Assembly (NCBI RefSeq): GCF_023073915.1
Contig: NZ_JADPKK010000022.1
Span: forward strand, 248,001-312,000
Direction of reading: 5' to 3'
Source: Bradyrhizobium sp. 149
Lineage (GTDB): Bacteria; Pseudomonadota; Alphaproteobacteria; Rhizobiales; Xanthobacteraceae
Length of the DNA: 64,000 nt
A model generated the notes under the pieces. It saw only the letters and a program-made list of their open reading frames with translations, was not told the origin of the DNA and did not search any database. A program made the position numbers and the translations under genes. How positions within the stretch are numbered: position 1 is the first letter of the stretch; each line of letters opens with the position of its first letter. Shown here piece after piece: positions 1 to 8,086 of the stretch.

Positions 1-52
1 CGTACAAACGTTGCGCCTCCGCTTGGTTCCAAAGTCCGACCTTAGCGGTGCG

Positions 53-844
53 CTATCTCACGACATTGCCAGAAACGCCCGCGCCGAGATCTACGGCGAT
101 CTGATCCTCCTTGCCGTTGCACTTGGGGTGACCAAATCCCGACGGACTTTTGCCGTCAGGCCCGATGTCATAGATGATCGCGTCTTTCATGTTCGGGCTG
201 ACGCCGGCCGGCACGCGGTCAAGTCCGAGCAGGTGACGCACGCGCCAGGCGACGTTGTGATCGGCGCAGGAACTGTCACCGCTGACGCCCAGCGCACCGG
301 CGACGCCGTTGCCGTCATAGAGCGCCAGCCCACCGCCAAAGACGATTACGCCGCCGACGGGCTTGCCGACCATCGGATCGTGGGGAGTCCCGAATTCGTC
401 GGGAGTACCGGCGTACAGAACCTCGGGGGATGGAGGATTGCTGAGAGCCGTACCGAACAGGAATCCGCCAGGTTGCGCGCCCGCGTAAAGATTGGCCGTG
501 GCCATGGCCTTGTCCTTCAGGCTGAACGCGTTGGCGGTGTTGGCCTTTTCAGCTGCGATCGCCCGGCTGCCAAGCCACTGATCATCGACCTTGCTGCCGC
601 TGTAAGCGACTGCGCAGACAACGCCCTGTCGATTGACGACAGCAGCCCACTCGTTGTTGTCGAGGCCTCCGTTGCTCGGCCCGCCGCCCGGCTTGACGCT
701 CTTCTTGAGGGAATCGGCGAGCTGGTCATGGTCGACCGGACACGACATCGCGGGACGGGGCTGGTCCTGCGCGTTCAAGACAACGGGCATCGAGAAAGCT
801 GCGCTCAAGATCGCGGCTGCCGTCGTGACGGATCGCTTGCCCAT
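53..844 (-). CDS. Secreted GlcG/HbpS-family (heme-binding-like) protein
   Basis: 263 residues. Residues 1-25 form a Sec signal peptide (MGKR, a hydrophobic run, cleavage near LNA-QD), so the mature protein should be periplasmic. The body has glycine-rich blocks GGGLALYDG and AGALGVSGD typical of the GlcG/HbpS (DUF336) fold, whose members bind haem or small ligands. Long loops make it nearly twice the usual size of about 140 residues. It stands alone on the minus strand behind an EcfG-type promoter ending 32 bases upstream. The family call rests on these blocks; the ligand cannot be read from the sequence. Confidence 0.72.
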   Translation of the reverse strand: MGKRSVTTAAAILSAAFSMPVVLNAQDQPRPAMSCPVDHDQLADSLKKSVKPGGGPSNGGLDNNEWAAVVNRQGVVCAVAYSGSKVDDQWLGSRAIAAEKANTANAFSLKDKAMATANLYAGAQPGGFLFGTALSNPPSPEVLYAGTPDEFGTPHDPMVGKPVGGVIVFGGGLALYDGNGVAGALGVSGDSSCADHNVAWRVRHLLGLDRVPAGVSPNMKDAIIYDIGPDGKSPSGFGHPKCNGKEDQIAVDLGAGVSGNVVR

Positions 845-876
845 GTGGCCTCCTGGAGTACCGCAGTCAGCATGCG

Positions 877-902
877 AACGTTCGAGGAGAAGTCGCGGTT
901 CC
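877..902 (-). promoter_or_regulatory. EcfG-type promoter of the HbpS-like gene
   Basis: On the minus strand GGAAC-N17-CGTT, a full match to the alphaproteobacterial general-stress (EcfG) consensus, preceded by TA. It lies 33 bases upstream of the start at 844. Confidence 0.72.
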
Positions 903-915
903 TATGCAGGATCGC

Positions 916-1839
916 TCAGCCTGGATGTTGAAGCAGAGAGAGGCGGGAGTGCCCACCGTCCGCCGTCAGCCAGCGATGGGCGAAGAACAAGGCCGCGCAT
1001 GTGTAGAGTATGCCCATCGGCACCCACATCAGGATGCCGGCCAGCTGCTGGTCTTCAAGCGGCGAGAGGCCGACTTCGCCGGCGAGGGCGCCCTGGCCCG
1101 GGATCCAGAGCCGCGTCGACACGGTCAGCAAGGCCCCGAGCACGCCGGAATGCAGGATGGTGATGAACAGGCAGGCGACCGCGATGCCGTCGCGAATTCG
1201 GATACTGCGGCCCCGTCCTCGACCGTGCAGCAGCACCCACCAGAACAATAGCGCGCTGACGAAGAAGCTGATGTGCTGGAGACGATGGATCGCCGTGTTC
1301 TCGAGCGCCCATGCGTAGAGCGGTGGTGCATGCCAGACCCAGAGCGCTGCGCCGTGGAGGATGGTCGCGCTCATGGGGTGGCTTACAAAACGCCACGGCC
1401 ACACCAGTACCGGCCAATTGAGAACGCGACCTGCCGCCGGGCGAAGCCGGGCTGGCAGGCTCCACAGCAGCGGACCGTTGATCCGGGCGAACGCCATCAG
1501 CGGTGCCGCCGCGACCATGAGCAGCTCGTGCTCGACCATGTGCGCGGTGAACAGGCGCTCGCCGAGCCAGTGCAGCGGCGAGGTCACGGCGAGCGCGGCG
1601 ATCAGCCATCCGGTCCAGAACGCCGCGACCTGGCGGAAACTGACGCCGCGGCCGCCTCCCGCATGGTGCCAAAGCCGCTGCGTTCCGACATAGAAGCCGA
1701 TCCCCACGGCATAGAGCGGGGCCATCAGCCAGGGGTCGTAGCTCCAAAGCGATCCGGAATCGACATCCGACAGTCCGTGCGCATCGGCCGACCCCGCGAG
1801 CAGCGCGAGCAGCAGCGCTGCAATCCTCAGCGCAGGCAT
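916..1839 (-). CDS. CtaG-like cytochrome c oxidase assembly membrane protein (caa3 type)
   Basis: 307 residues from the ATG at 1839. An N-terminal signal or first membrane segment (residues 1-20, ending SADAHG) is followed by about six more hydrophobic segments. Histidine-bearing segments such as HMVEHELLM, ILHGAALWVWHAPPL and HRLQHISFF match the caa3_CtaG family (Bacillus CtaG type), inner-membrane proteins needed for assembly of caa3 oxidases. This is not the Cox11-type CtaG. It is the last gene of the oxidase operon ctaC-ctaD-ctaE-(117 aa)-this gene and overlaps the 117-residue gene by 13 bases. A longer frame upstream was rejected because it would run through that gene. Confidence 0.82.
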   Translation of the reverse strand: MPALRIAALLLALLAGSADAHGLSDVDSGSLWSYDPWLMAPLYAVGIGFYVGTQRLWHHAGGGRGVSFRQVAAFWTGWLIAALAVTSPLHWLGERLFTAHMVEHELLMVAAAPLMAFARINGPLLWSLPARLRPAAGRVLNWPVLVWPWRFVSHPMSATILHGAALWVWHAPPLYAWALENTAIHRLQHISFFVSALLFWWVLLHGRGRGRSIRIRDGIAVACLFITILHSGVLGALLTVSTRLWIPGQGALAGEVGLSPLEDQQLAGILMWVPMGILYTCAALFFAHRWLTADGGHSRLSLLQHPG

Positions 1840-2180
1840 GGGCTGATCATGAGCGAGGCGGCGAGCTGGTTCGCGATCACCAGCGCAAACAGCACACCGG
1901 AGCCGACGCCAAGCCAGGCCATGAACGTTCTCGGCCCGCCACCTTGCGCATCGGCCCATTCAGCCTCCGCGCCGCGCCGAACTGCGCGGGCCGAAATCAG
2001 CGTGCCTGCAAGCGAGACGATAGCGAGGACCGCGCTCACAATCGCGCCGCTCATCCTGGTTTTTTCGCAGGAAAAATGCGCGAGTACGTAGACGCCTTGC
2101 AAATTGACGCCCCACGCGATGGGCCCGAGCGCAACGCCGGCCCAGTAAAGCAGTCTGGATCGTCGGTCAGCTTCGGTCAT
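1827..2180 (-). CDS. Small membrane protein of the caa3 oxidase operon
   Basis: 117 residues, starting at the ATG at 2180 that overlaps the ctaE stop as ATGA, so translational coupling is likely. Three hydrophobic segments are visible: LLYWAGVALGPIAWGVNLQG, then AIVSAVLAIVSLAGTLISA, then a C-terminal WLGVGSGVLFALVIANQL. No catalytic motif is recognised. Its position between subunit III and the CtaG-like gene suggests a small extra oxidase subunit (subunit IV position) or an assembly helper. That role is inferred from context only. Confidence 0.8.
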   Translation of the reverse strand: MTEADRRSRLLYWAGVALGPIAWGVNLQGVYVLAHFSCEKTRMSGAIVSAVLAIVSLAGTLISARAVRRGAEAEWADAQGGGPRTFMAWLGVGSGVLFALVIANQLAASLMISPCLR

Positions 2181-2776
2181 AGACGCGGCACCCAATCGAG
2201 CAGAACGTACAGCGGCAGCCAAGCGAGCACGACGAAGTTCCAGTAGAACACGTTGTCGGTCACGTCGCTGAAGCGGCGTGGTTTCGCATGGCGCGTGAAC
2301 ATCAGCACTGCCAGCACGACCGTGTCGCCGACATCGGTGGCAAGGTGGGTCGTGTGCAGTCCCAGAATGAGCCACACGATCGAGCCGTAGGCAGAATTAT
2401 CCCAACGAGTGTTGAGATGCGCGAATTCGAAGCCGCGCAGCACCAGAAGCGCGATGCCAATCGCGGCCATCACCACGAGGCAGATGCGCACCTTTGCGAG
2501 ATCCTGCCGATGTGCCACGCGGTTGGTATATTCATTGGGTATTATGCTGAGCAGATAGAGCGCGACTTCGGCCGTGCCCGGCCAGAGATCGGGCGGTGAC
2601 GCGCCGATCGGCCAAGTTGGATTGACGGCGTAGAGATAAAGATAGGCGCCGACGGCAATGGCAAAGCCCATGCCTTCGAGCGCCATGAAGCCCATGGCGC
2701 CCCACCACGGTCCGCTGCGTGGGCCGTAACCATAAGTCGGCAGTTCAGCGACATTGCGGACGATGGTCTGTCTCAC
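2177..2776 (-). CDS. ctaE: Cytochrome c oxidase subunit III (caa3 type)
   Basis: 199 residues from a GTG at 2776 that overlaps the TGA of ctaD (GTGA). The protein begins VRQTIVRNVAELPTYGYG. Five hydrophobic segments and the conserved stretch GLHTTHLATDVGDT near residue 140 identify the short, five-helix COX3 of caa3-type oxidases. Subunit III stabilises the catalytic core and carries no redox centre. It is translationally coupled to ctaD upstream and to the 117-residue gene downstream. Confidence 0.88.
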   Translation of the reverse strand: MRQTIVRNVAELPTYGYGPRSGPWWGAMGFMALEGMGFAIAVGAYLYLYAVNPTWPIGASPPDLWPGTAEVALYLLSIIPNEYTNRVAHRQDLAKVRICLVVMAAIGIALLVLRGFEFAHLNTRWDNSAYGSIVWLILGLHTTHLATDVGDTVVLAVLMFTRHAKPRRFSDVTDNVFYWNFVVLAWLPLYVLLDWVPRL

Positions 2777-4680
2777 TCCTCGTCCTCCTTGCTGCCGGCA
2801 GGCCAAAACCAGCCGATCAGGGTGACCGCCATCGGCGGCGTGCCCCAGAGCACCGCCCAGGGCGTGAAGATCGAGCCGATGAAGAACACCGTCGTCGCGA
2901 TGGCGGCGAGCAGCGGCCAGATGCTCGGCTCCGGTGAAGCCTCGCGGATCTGCGGCTCCGCTTCCGCAAGCGAGGTCAACAGGACTTCGCGCCGCTCCGC
3001 GCTCAGACCCGCGACCACGGGCAGGCTCTCGTTGTCGGCCCACAGCGGATCGCGGTGCTTGACCACGGGAATGCGGTCGAAATTCTGCGGCGGGGGCGGC
3101 GAGGAGGTCGCCCATTCCAGCGTCGAGGCATTCCAGGGATTGTCGCCCGCGAGCTCACCCTTGCGCAGGCTGTAGATCACATTGACCAGAAGCAGCGCGA
3201 AGCTGAGCGCGAAAATGAGAGCACCGCCGCTGGACAAGAGGTTCAGATGCGCCCAGTCCATGTCGGCGGTGTAGGTGTAGACCCGCCGCGGCATTCCGAT
3301 CAGCCCGAGGATATGCATCGGGAAGAACGCGACGTTGAAGCCGATAAAGGCCAGCCAGAAATTCCAGCGCCCGAGTCGCTCGCTCAGCATGCGACCGGCG
3401 ATCTTGGGAAACCAGTAGTAGACGGCGCCCACCAGCGGAAAGACGGCGCCACCGATCAGCACGTAGTGGAAATGTGCGACGACGAAATAGGTGTCGTGCA
3501 CCTGGGTGTCGATCGGGACCGAGGCGACCATGACGCCGGACAGCCCGCCGAGCACGAAGATCACGATGAAGCCGATGACGAACAACAGCGGCGTCCTATA
3601 AACCGGACGTCCGTCCCACAGCGTCGCTAGCCAGCAGAAGATCTGGAGCCCGCTCGGCACCGCGATCAGCATGCTGGAGGCCGTGAACAGGCCGGCGCCG
3701 AGTTGCGGCAGGCCGGTGACGAACATGTGGTGGACCCACAGGCCAAACGACAGGAAGCCGGTCGCGATCAACGAGAGAATGACGACGGGATAGCCGATCA
3801 CCGGTCGGCGCGCGAACGTCGCGAGGATCGCCGAGACCATGCCCGTTCCCGGAATGAAGATGATGTAGACCTCGGGGTGGCCGAAGAACCAGAACAGGTG
3901 CTGCCACAGCAGGGGATGGCCGCCCGAGGAGGAATCATAGAAGCGGGTGTTGACGAGCCGATCCAGGATCAGCGACGTCGACGCCACCATGACCGAAGGC
4001 ATTGCGAACATCACCAGAAAGCTTGTGACAAGCATGGCCCAGACAAACAGGGGAATGCGGTCGAGGGTCATCCCCGGCGCGCGGAGCTTGAACACGGTCA
4101 CGACGATTTCCACGGAGACGGCGAGCGCCGCAACCTCGGTGAAGGTGATCATCTGCGCCCAGACATCCGGGCGCTTCGTCGGTGTATATTGCAGCGAGGA
4201 GAGCGGGACATAGGCAAACCAGCCGACGTCCGGACCGACATTCAGCGCAAAGGAAATCCACAGAAAGCAGCCGCCGAACAGAAACATCCAGTAGCTGAAG
4301 GCGTTCAGCCGCGGAAAGGCGATGTTCCGCGTGCCGACCATCAGCGGCACGAGGTAGACGGCGAACGCCTCCATGACCGGCACGGCGAACAGGAACATCA
4401 TCGTCGAGCCGTGCATCGTGAAGATCTGATTGTACTTGTCGGCCGAGAGAAACGTCTTCTCCGGGCCGGCCAGCTGAACACGCATCAGGATCGCAAGAAT
4501 TCCGCCGAGAAGCAGGAACGCGAATGCGGTCAGGATGTAGCGACGTCCCACGACCTTGTGGTCGACCGACATGAGCGCACCGACCAGTCCGGACGGCGTG
4601 CGCCACACTTTCTCCAGTTGCCTGGAAAGCCGAAGGCCGTTCAGGACATCGTCCCGCAACTCATTTGGTTCAGCGGCCAT
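2773..4680 (-). CDS. ctaD: Cytochrome c oxidase subunit I (caa3 type)
   Basis: 635 residues from the ATG at 4680 (MAAEPNELRDDV). The catalytic haem-copper subunit: haem and CuB ligands are visible in FTMHGSTMMF, in FWFFGHPEVYI with the His-Tyr region, in WVHHMFVTGLP, and in the haem-ligand segment VVAHFHYVLIGG. The core ends near residue 530. The remaining 100 residues form a cytosolic linker and two extra hydrophobic segments ending GWFWPAGSKEDEE, as in caa3-type subunits I. It lies 2 bases after ctaC and overlaps ctaE by 4 bases. It reduces O2 at the inner membrane and pumps protons. Confidence 0.95.
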   Translation of the reverse strand: MAAEPNELRDDVLNGLRLSRQLEKVWRTPSGLVGALMSVDHKVVGRRYILTAFAFLLLGGILAILMRVQLAGPEKTFLSADKYNQIFTMHGSTMMFLFAVPVMEAFAVYLVPLMVGTRNIAFPRLNAFSYWMFLFGGCFLWISFALNVGPDVGWFAYVPLSSLQYTPTKRPDVWAQMITFTEVAALAVSVEIVVTVFKLRAPGMTLDRIPLFVWAMLVTSFLVMFAMPSVMVASTSLILDRLVNTRFYDSSSGGHPLLWQHLFWFFGHPEVYIIFIPGTGMVSAILATFARRPVIGYPVVILSLIATGFLSFGLWVHHMFVTGLPQLGAGLFTASSMLIAVPSGLQIFCWLATLWDGRPVYRTPLLFVIGFIVIFVLGGLSGVMVASVPIDTQVHDTYFVVAHFHYVLIGGAVFPLVGAVYYWFPKIAGRMLSERLGRWNFWLAFIGFNVAFFPMHILGLIGMPRRVYTYTADMDWAHLNLLSSGGALIFALSFALLLVNVIYSLRKGELAGDNPWNASTLEWATSSPPPPQNFDRIPVVKHRDPLWADNESLPVVAGLSAERREVLLTSLAEAEPQIREASPEPSIWPLLAAIATTVFFIGSIFTPWAVLWGTPPMAVTLIGWFWPAGSKEDEE

Positions 4681-4682
4681 GC

Positions 4683-5693
4683 TCACTTGAGCTGCTCCAG
4701 ATAATGAAGGATCGCGATCATTTCGTCCGATTGCAGCGGCATCTTCGGCATCAGATTGCCGGGTTTGATGTGCTGGGGATCCGCGATCCAGGCGCCGAGC
4801 GTCGCGGGGGTATTCGGTAGCGTTCCCGCCGCGATGGTGGTGCGGCTGCCGATATGCGTGAGGTCCGGACCGAGCTGCCCGCCGGCCATCGTACCGTTGA
4901 TGTTGTGACACAGTGCGCAGCCGCGCGCCCGGAACAGAGCCTCGCCCTGCTTGCCGAGCTGATCCGCGGGGCTGTTCGCGCTCTGGTTTTCATGCTCGCG
5001 CCACCGAGCGAATTCGTCCGGCGGCAATGCGATCACCGTGAACGCCATATGCGCGTGTTGAAGCCCGCAGAATTCGGCGCATTGTCCGCGATAGACGCCG
5101 GCGTTCTTCGCGGTGAATTGCAGCTCGTTCTTCTGCCCGGTGATGAGGTCCATCTTGCCGGTCAGGCTCGGCACCCAGAAGCTGTGGATCACGTCGGCGG
5201 ATTCCAGCTCGACTTTCACCGGCTGGCCGGTCGGAATCCGGATCTCGTTCGCCGTCACGAAACTCTGGTGCGGACTGTCGGCCTCGTAGCGGACCTCCCA
5301 CCACCATTGATGGCCGATGATCTTGAGCGTGAGGGCGTTCTCGTCCTTGGCGAAGACGGTGCGCTGCCCGGCATAGCTGACGAAGGAGAGCCCGAGCACG
5401 ATCACCGTGGTTATAACGCCGAGCCCAAGGATGACCCGGCCCGTGCGTTCTTCGAAGGGTTGATGGAGGTCGAGCGGCTGATCGGCCAAGCGCTTCCGAC
5501 GCACCATTCCGACGCCGAGCACGATCACCACCGCGACCCAGACGATCGCCGCGACGGCCAGGAAGATGAATAGCGTATGCAGGATCTGCTCGGATTGCAG
5601 CCCTTGCGGGTCGAGCGTCGACTGCCGACCGGCGCACCCGGCCAGCGACCAACTCGTACAAAGAACCAGAAAAAGTCGCACCCAGACTGGCAT
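4683..5693 (-). CDS. ctaC: Cytochrome c oxidase subunit II fused to cytochrome c (caa3 type)
   Basis: 336 residues. The N-terminus has a lipoprotein signal (LVLCTSWSLAGC, lipobox LAGC), then two membrane segments. A periplasmic cupredoxin domain follows, with the CuA ligands in HSFWVPSLTG and CAEFCGLQHAHM. The C-terminal 90 residues are a cytochrome c domain with haem site CALCHN and a later NLMPKMP methionine. The fused haem domain defines this as caa3 (cytochrome c-accepting) type. It is the first gene of the oxidase operon, with an EcfG-like promoter 30 bases upstream, suggesting a stress-phase terminal oxidase. Confidence 0.94.
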   Translation of the reverse strand: MPVWVRLFLVLCTSWSLAGCAGRQSTLDPQGLQSEQILHTLFIFLAVAAIVWVAVVIVLGVGMVRRKRLADQPLDLHQPFEERTGRVILGLGVITTVIVLGLSFVSYAGQRTVFAKDENALTLKIIGHQWWWEVRYEADSPHQSFVTANEIRIPTGQPVKVELESADVIHSFWVPSLTGKMDLITGQKNELQFTAKNAGVYRGQCAEFCGLQHAHMAFTVIALPPDEFARWREHENQSANSPADQLGKQGEALFRARGCALCHNINGTMAGGQLGPDLTHIGSRTTIAAGTLPNTPATLGAWIADPQHIKPGNLMPKMPLQSDEMIAILHYLEQLK

Positions 5694-5722
5694 AGACGCT
5701 CGCCGTTCCCTTCACAGCCGGG

Positions 5723-5747
5723 AACCGGCCAGTCCTACAAAGGTTCC
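5723..5747 (-). promoter_or_regulatory. EcfG-like promoter of the caa3 oxidase operon
   Basis: Minus strand: TATAGGAAC-N16-GGTT, one base off CGTT in the -10 element, ending 30 bases before the ctaC ATG at 5693. Confidence 0.55.
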
Positions 5748-5769
5748 TATAAGCGTTCGGACGGCGAAC

Positions 5770-5892
5770 TCAGAACGGCCAGCCCTTGGCAGCGATGAAG
5801 ATCGCCGCATCACCCGCAGCCATGAGCAACAAGACTGCGAGGACCGCGATGGCCGCGCCGGGCTGGGCTAGCACGCGCAGTTCGTCGAGCAT
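5770..5892 (-). CDS. Small hydrophobic protein (40 aa)
   Basis: A 40-residue frame from the ATG at 5892 to the TGA at 5770. It begins MLDELRVLAQPGA and has one clear membrane segment, AIAVLAVLLLMAAGDAAIFI, ending AAKGWPF. The ribosome site is weak. An EcfG-like element (GGAAC-N16-CATT) lies 33 bases upstream in the right orientation, which raises the odds that this is a real gene. No family is recognised. It may be a single-span stress peptide. Confidence 0.5.
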   Translation of the reverse strand: MLDELRVLAQPGAAIAVLAVLLLMAAGDAAIFIAAKGWPF

Positions 5893-5924
5893 GGTCAATC
5901 CAGTCCGGATGTTTTCGCAGCAGC

Positions 5925-5949
5925 AATGTCCCGACAAGCTGGAGGTTCC
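5925..5949 (-). promoter_or_regulatory. EcfG-like promoter of the 40-residue membrane peptide
   Basis: Minus strand: AGGAAC-N16-CATT, one base off the -10 consensus, 33 bases before the ATG at 5892. It is arranged back to back with the plus-strand promoter at 5983. Confidence 0.45.
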
Positions 5950-5982
5950 TGAACGTCCGAAGAAGTCCAGGTGCCCCCGGCC

Positions 5983-6008
5983 GGAACGAAGGCTTGAGAT
6001 CGCGCGTT
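5983..6008 (+). promoter_or_regulatory. EcfG-type promoter of the DUF6894 gene
   Basis: GGAAC-N17-CGTT, a full consensus match, 25 bases before the GTG start at 6033. Confidence 0.65.
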
Positions 6009-6032
6009 TCTGCCACAGATTCGAGGATTGAC

Positions 6033-6251
6033 GTGCCGCGCTATCATTTTGATTTGGTGGATTCGAAGACCGTAGCTGACGAAGGGGGCGCCGAGCTGCC
6101 GGATGACATTCAGGCTCTGGATGTGGCCGAGGAGATTGCCACGCGGCTCCTGAAGGAGCGCCCCGAGCTTGAGGGCCGCAACTTCTCGATTCTCGTCACC
6201 GATCAGGACGGCGAAGAGATCGGCCGGGTGCCGTTGGATGTCCTGCACTGA
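6033..6251 (+). CDS. DUF6894-like small protein
   Basis: 72 residues from a GTG at 6033. The start is fixed by the GAGGA ribosome site at 6023-6027 and by family-like sequence beginning V/MPRYHFDLVDSKTVADE. The later FSILVTDQDGEEIGRVPL is also typical of the small DUF6894 proteins abundant in Bradyrhizobium. These have no known function and often sit under stress promoters, as here. An in-frame ATG at 5994 lies between the promoter elements and was rejected. The next gene starts 14 bases downstream, so the two are probably co-transcribed. Confidence 0.8.
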   Translation: MPRYHFDLVDSKTVADEGGAELPDDIQALDVAEEIATRLLKERPELEGRNFSILVTDQDGEEIGRVPLDVLH

Positions 6252-6265
6252 AGCTGCGATGTGAC

Positions 6266-6733
6266 ATGGCGTTCAGGATTGGGGTGATCTCCGACACGCA
6301 CGGGCTGCTGAGGCCGGAGGTGGAGCGTTGCCTCGCGAGCGTCTCGCACATTATTCACGCCGGCGATATCGGCGCTCCCGGTATTGTCGAGGATCTTCGC
6401 CGGATTGCGCCTGTTACAGCCATCAAAGGCAATGTCGACAAAGGCGACTGGGCAAAATGCTACGCCGAGACCGAGACAGTGCGCCTTGCTGGGGCATGCT
6501 TCCACATCTTGCATGACCTTAAGGAGCTGAAGGCAAACCCTGCCCAGCGCGGAATCGACGTCGTGATTTCCGGCCATTCGCATCGGGTAAAGATCGAGGC
6601 AGTCGGCGGAATACTGTTTCTAAATCCGGGGAGTGCTGGACCGAGGCGCTTCAGGCTGCCGATTACACTGGCAACGCTCGATGTGGATGAGGGCGGCGGC
6701 CTGCGGCCCACCATCCACGAACTCGACAGGTGA
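6266..6733 (+). CDS. YfcE/MJ0936-type metallophosphoesterase
   Basis: 155 residues. All signature metal-binding blocks of small calcineurin-like phosphoesterases are present in order: GVISDTHG (residues 6-13), AGDIG, the GNVDKGD block, SGHSHRVK and the C-terminal NPGS. Such enzymes hydrolyse phosphodiesters in the cytosol; the in vivo substrate is rarely known. It lies 14 bases after the DUF6894 gene and probably shares its EcfG promoter. Confidence 0.9.
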   Translation: MAFRIGVISDTHGLLRPEVERCLASVSHIIHAGDIGAPGIVEDLRRIAPVTAIKGNVDKGDWAKCYAETETVRLAGACFHILHDLKELKANPAQRGIDVVISGHSHRVKIEAVGGILFLNPGSAGPRRFRLPITLATLDVDEGGGLRPTIHELDR

Positions 6734-6754
6734 AAACCTGTACCTGCGCGCTAT

Positions 6755-6943
6755 TTAGTGGGTATTCGACTTTTGCCATCGCTCCAGATCGATCGGGGGG
6801 CGTTTGGGGTCGATCTGCTCCTTCTCGGGATTTCCCTGCCACGGCTGGTCGGTCTGCCTGTGGGTCGGCAAGTCGGTCTGCTCCCGCGGATCGTCGACCG
6901 GTGTTTCTCTCGGATCGTTTTCAGGGTCTTTCGCTTTCGGCAT
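6755..6943 (-). CDS. Small disordered hydrophilic protein (62 aa)
   Basis: 62 residues starting MPKAKDPENDPRE. It is rich in Pro, Asp, Glu, Lys and Gln, and has no hydrophobic segment and no cysteine, so it should be intrinsically disordered. A strong ribosome site, AGAGGAG, lies 8 bases before the ATG on the minus strand. Its composition resembles desiccation-type hydrophilins, an analogy rather than a family match. It sits 48 bases after the DUF1236-like gene on the same strand and may be co-transcribed with it. Confidence 0.68.
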   Translation of the reverse strand: MPKAKDPENDPRETPVDDPREQTDLPTHRQTDQPWQGNPEKEQIDPKRPPIDLERWQKSNTH

Positions 6944-6991
6944 AGGTTCTCCTCTTGAGATCTGTAGATCGGTCGACGCGGCAGCACGCGA

Positions 6992-7561
6992 TCACCGCAC
7001 GCCGGCGATGATTCCGGCTACGCGGCGCGAATGTTGATCGACGATGACGAGGTCATTCCCGGCGATCAGGTACTGGTCGCCCCAGAAGCCGTTCAGCACC
7101 TGCGTGACTTCGGGCGGCAAGTCGGCGACCTCCGTCTGGCGCGGCACCGACGTGCCGATCATCATCTCGAAGTTCGGGCGATCCACGGTCGGGCCGTGCG
7201 CCGAGGACATGATCGAGCGGAGCTGCTCGCGCTGCTGTTCGTTGAGGTTCACCGCTTGCGTGGTCTGCATGACATCGCGCGCACGGGCGCCGGTTGCATC
7301 TTCCTTGCCGGCAGGATTCTCTTTGGCCGACTTGCTGACGGCTTCCCGCTGCGTCGGAACCCCGGTGCCGACGGTGGTGGCTGGGGCACCCTTGTCCGCG
7401 CCTGTTGAAGGGCGGCCCAGATAGTCTGTCGCCCCAAACATCTGGGGAACAGCGAACCAGACAACGAAACCTACAAACAGAATCGCGGCCAGCGCGGATC
7501 CAATCATCATCACCTTGCGAGTGCCGTCCTTCTCCGCTTGGCGCGGTAGATCCTTGACCAT
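6992..7561 (-). CDS. Membrane-anchored DUF1236-like protein
   Basis: 189 residues from the ATG at 7561 (MVKDLPRQAEKDG), chosen for the AAAGGG ribosome site. The in-frame ATG at 7636 lies upstream of the promoter elements. One membrane segment (MIGSALAAILFVGFVVWFAV, about residues 18-38) anchors a periplasmic part: a Pro/Thr/Lys-rich linker, then LNEQQREQLRSIM and a C-terminal NDLVIVDQHSRRVAGI block resembling the DUF1236 unit found in many Bradyrhizobium envelope proteins. Function unknown. Confidence 0.78.
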   Translation of the reverse strand: MVKDLPRQAEKDGTRKVMMIGSALAAILFVGFVVWFAVPQMFGATDYLGRPSTGADKGAPATTVGTGVPTQREAVSKSAKENPAGKEDATGARARDVMQTTQAVNLNEQQREQLRSIMSSAHGPTVDRPNFEMMIGTSVPRQTEVADLPPEVTQVLNGFWGDQYLIAGNDLVIVDQHSRRVAGIIAGVR

Positions 7562-7592
7562 GAACAAAACCCTTTTTGCGAGCTGTCTGGCC

Positions 7593-7617
7593 AACCAGAG
7601 CGCAAATCGTTCGTTCC
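7593..7617 (-). promoter_or_regulatory. EcfG-like promoter of the DUF1236-like gene
   Basis: Minus strand: TTAGGAAC-N16-GGTT, 32 bases before the ATG at 7561. It is divergent from the plus-strand site at 7643. Confidence 0.55.
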
Positions 7618-7642
7618 TAAGGACATGCGTCGGCATCGCTCA

Positions 7643-7667
7643 GGAACGACCACCGCCGCATCTCATT
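7643..7667 (+). promoter_or_regulatory. EcfG-like promoter of the small hydrophilic-protein operon
   Basis: CAGGAAC-N16-CATT, one -10 mismatch, 42 bases before the ATG at 7709. Confidence 0.48.
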
Positions 7668-7708
7668 GGTCTTGACGAGGTCGCGAAGACCCGAAGAAGG
7701 AGCAAGCA

Positions 7709-7882
7709 ATGTCAAAAATGCCCCCCGTACCGCCAGAGCAGCGCAGCGACAAGGGACCCGGCTCAGATCCGAGGATTGAGACGGATGAGAAAGTGCCCGG
7801 CCGCGAGAACTTCGATACCCAAGGACGTCACGGCAACATCAAGCAGAACACGACGAACCAAGGCTACCAGCAGGATCGATGA
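7709..7882 (+). CDS. Small disordered hydrophilic protein (57 aa)
   Basis: 57 residues, beginning MSKMPPVPPEQRSDKG and ending TTNQGYQQDR. It lacks hydrophobic segments and is rich in Gly, Asp, Gln, Asn and Pro. A good AAGGAG ribosome site lies 7 bases before the ATG. Its TGA is directly followed by the ATG of the next gene, forming an operon of three tiny hydrophilic proteins behind an EcfG-like element. The composition suggests a hydrophilin-like stress protectant; no family is recognised. Confidence 0.75.
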   Translation: MSKMPPVPPEQRSDKGPGSDPRIETDEKVPGRENFDTQGRHGNIKQNTTNQGYQQDR

Positions 7883-8083
7883 ATGCCGCACAAGAACTCT
7901 GACACAGAACGATTTGGCGGCCCCGGCTCTTCACGCCAGGATCGCAAGCATCCTGAGAAAGGCGGACGCGAGCGCGAAGCTCCGACGCCGGGATCGCCGA
8001 CCAACGGCCGGAAATCACACGTCTCGGGAGGCGGTGGCGAGCGCGATCAGCATCACACCCACGATGATCGCACCAGGAGCTGA
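7883..8083 (+). CDS. Small disordered hydrophilic protein (66 aa)
   Basis: 66 residues, MPHKNSDTERFGGPGSS to HTHDDRTRS. Very polar, rich in Gly, Arg, His, Asp and Ser, with a short GGGGER run and no hydrophobic core. The start abuts the stop of the 57-residue gene, so translation is probably coupled. Second member of the three-gene hydrophilic operon. Function unknown; disorder is predicted from composition only. Confidence 0.72.
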   Translation: MPHKNSDTERFGGPGSSRQDRKHPEKGGREREAPTPGSPTNGRKSHVSGGGGERDQHHTHDDRTRS

Positions 8084-8086
8084 GAC

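Noticed and set aside
12..30. GGAAC-N15-CGTT on the minus strand at the window start
   Set aside because: Spacing is one base short and the gene it would serve is outside the window.
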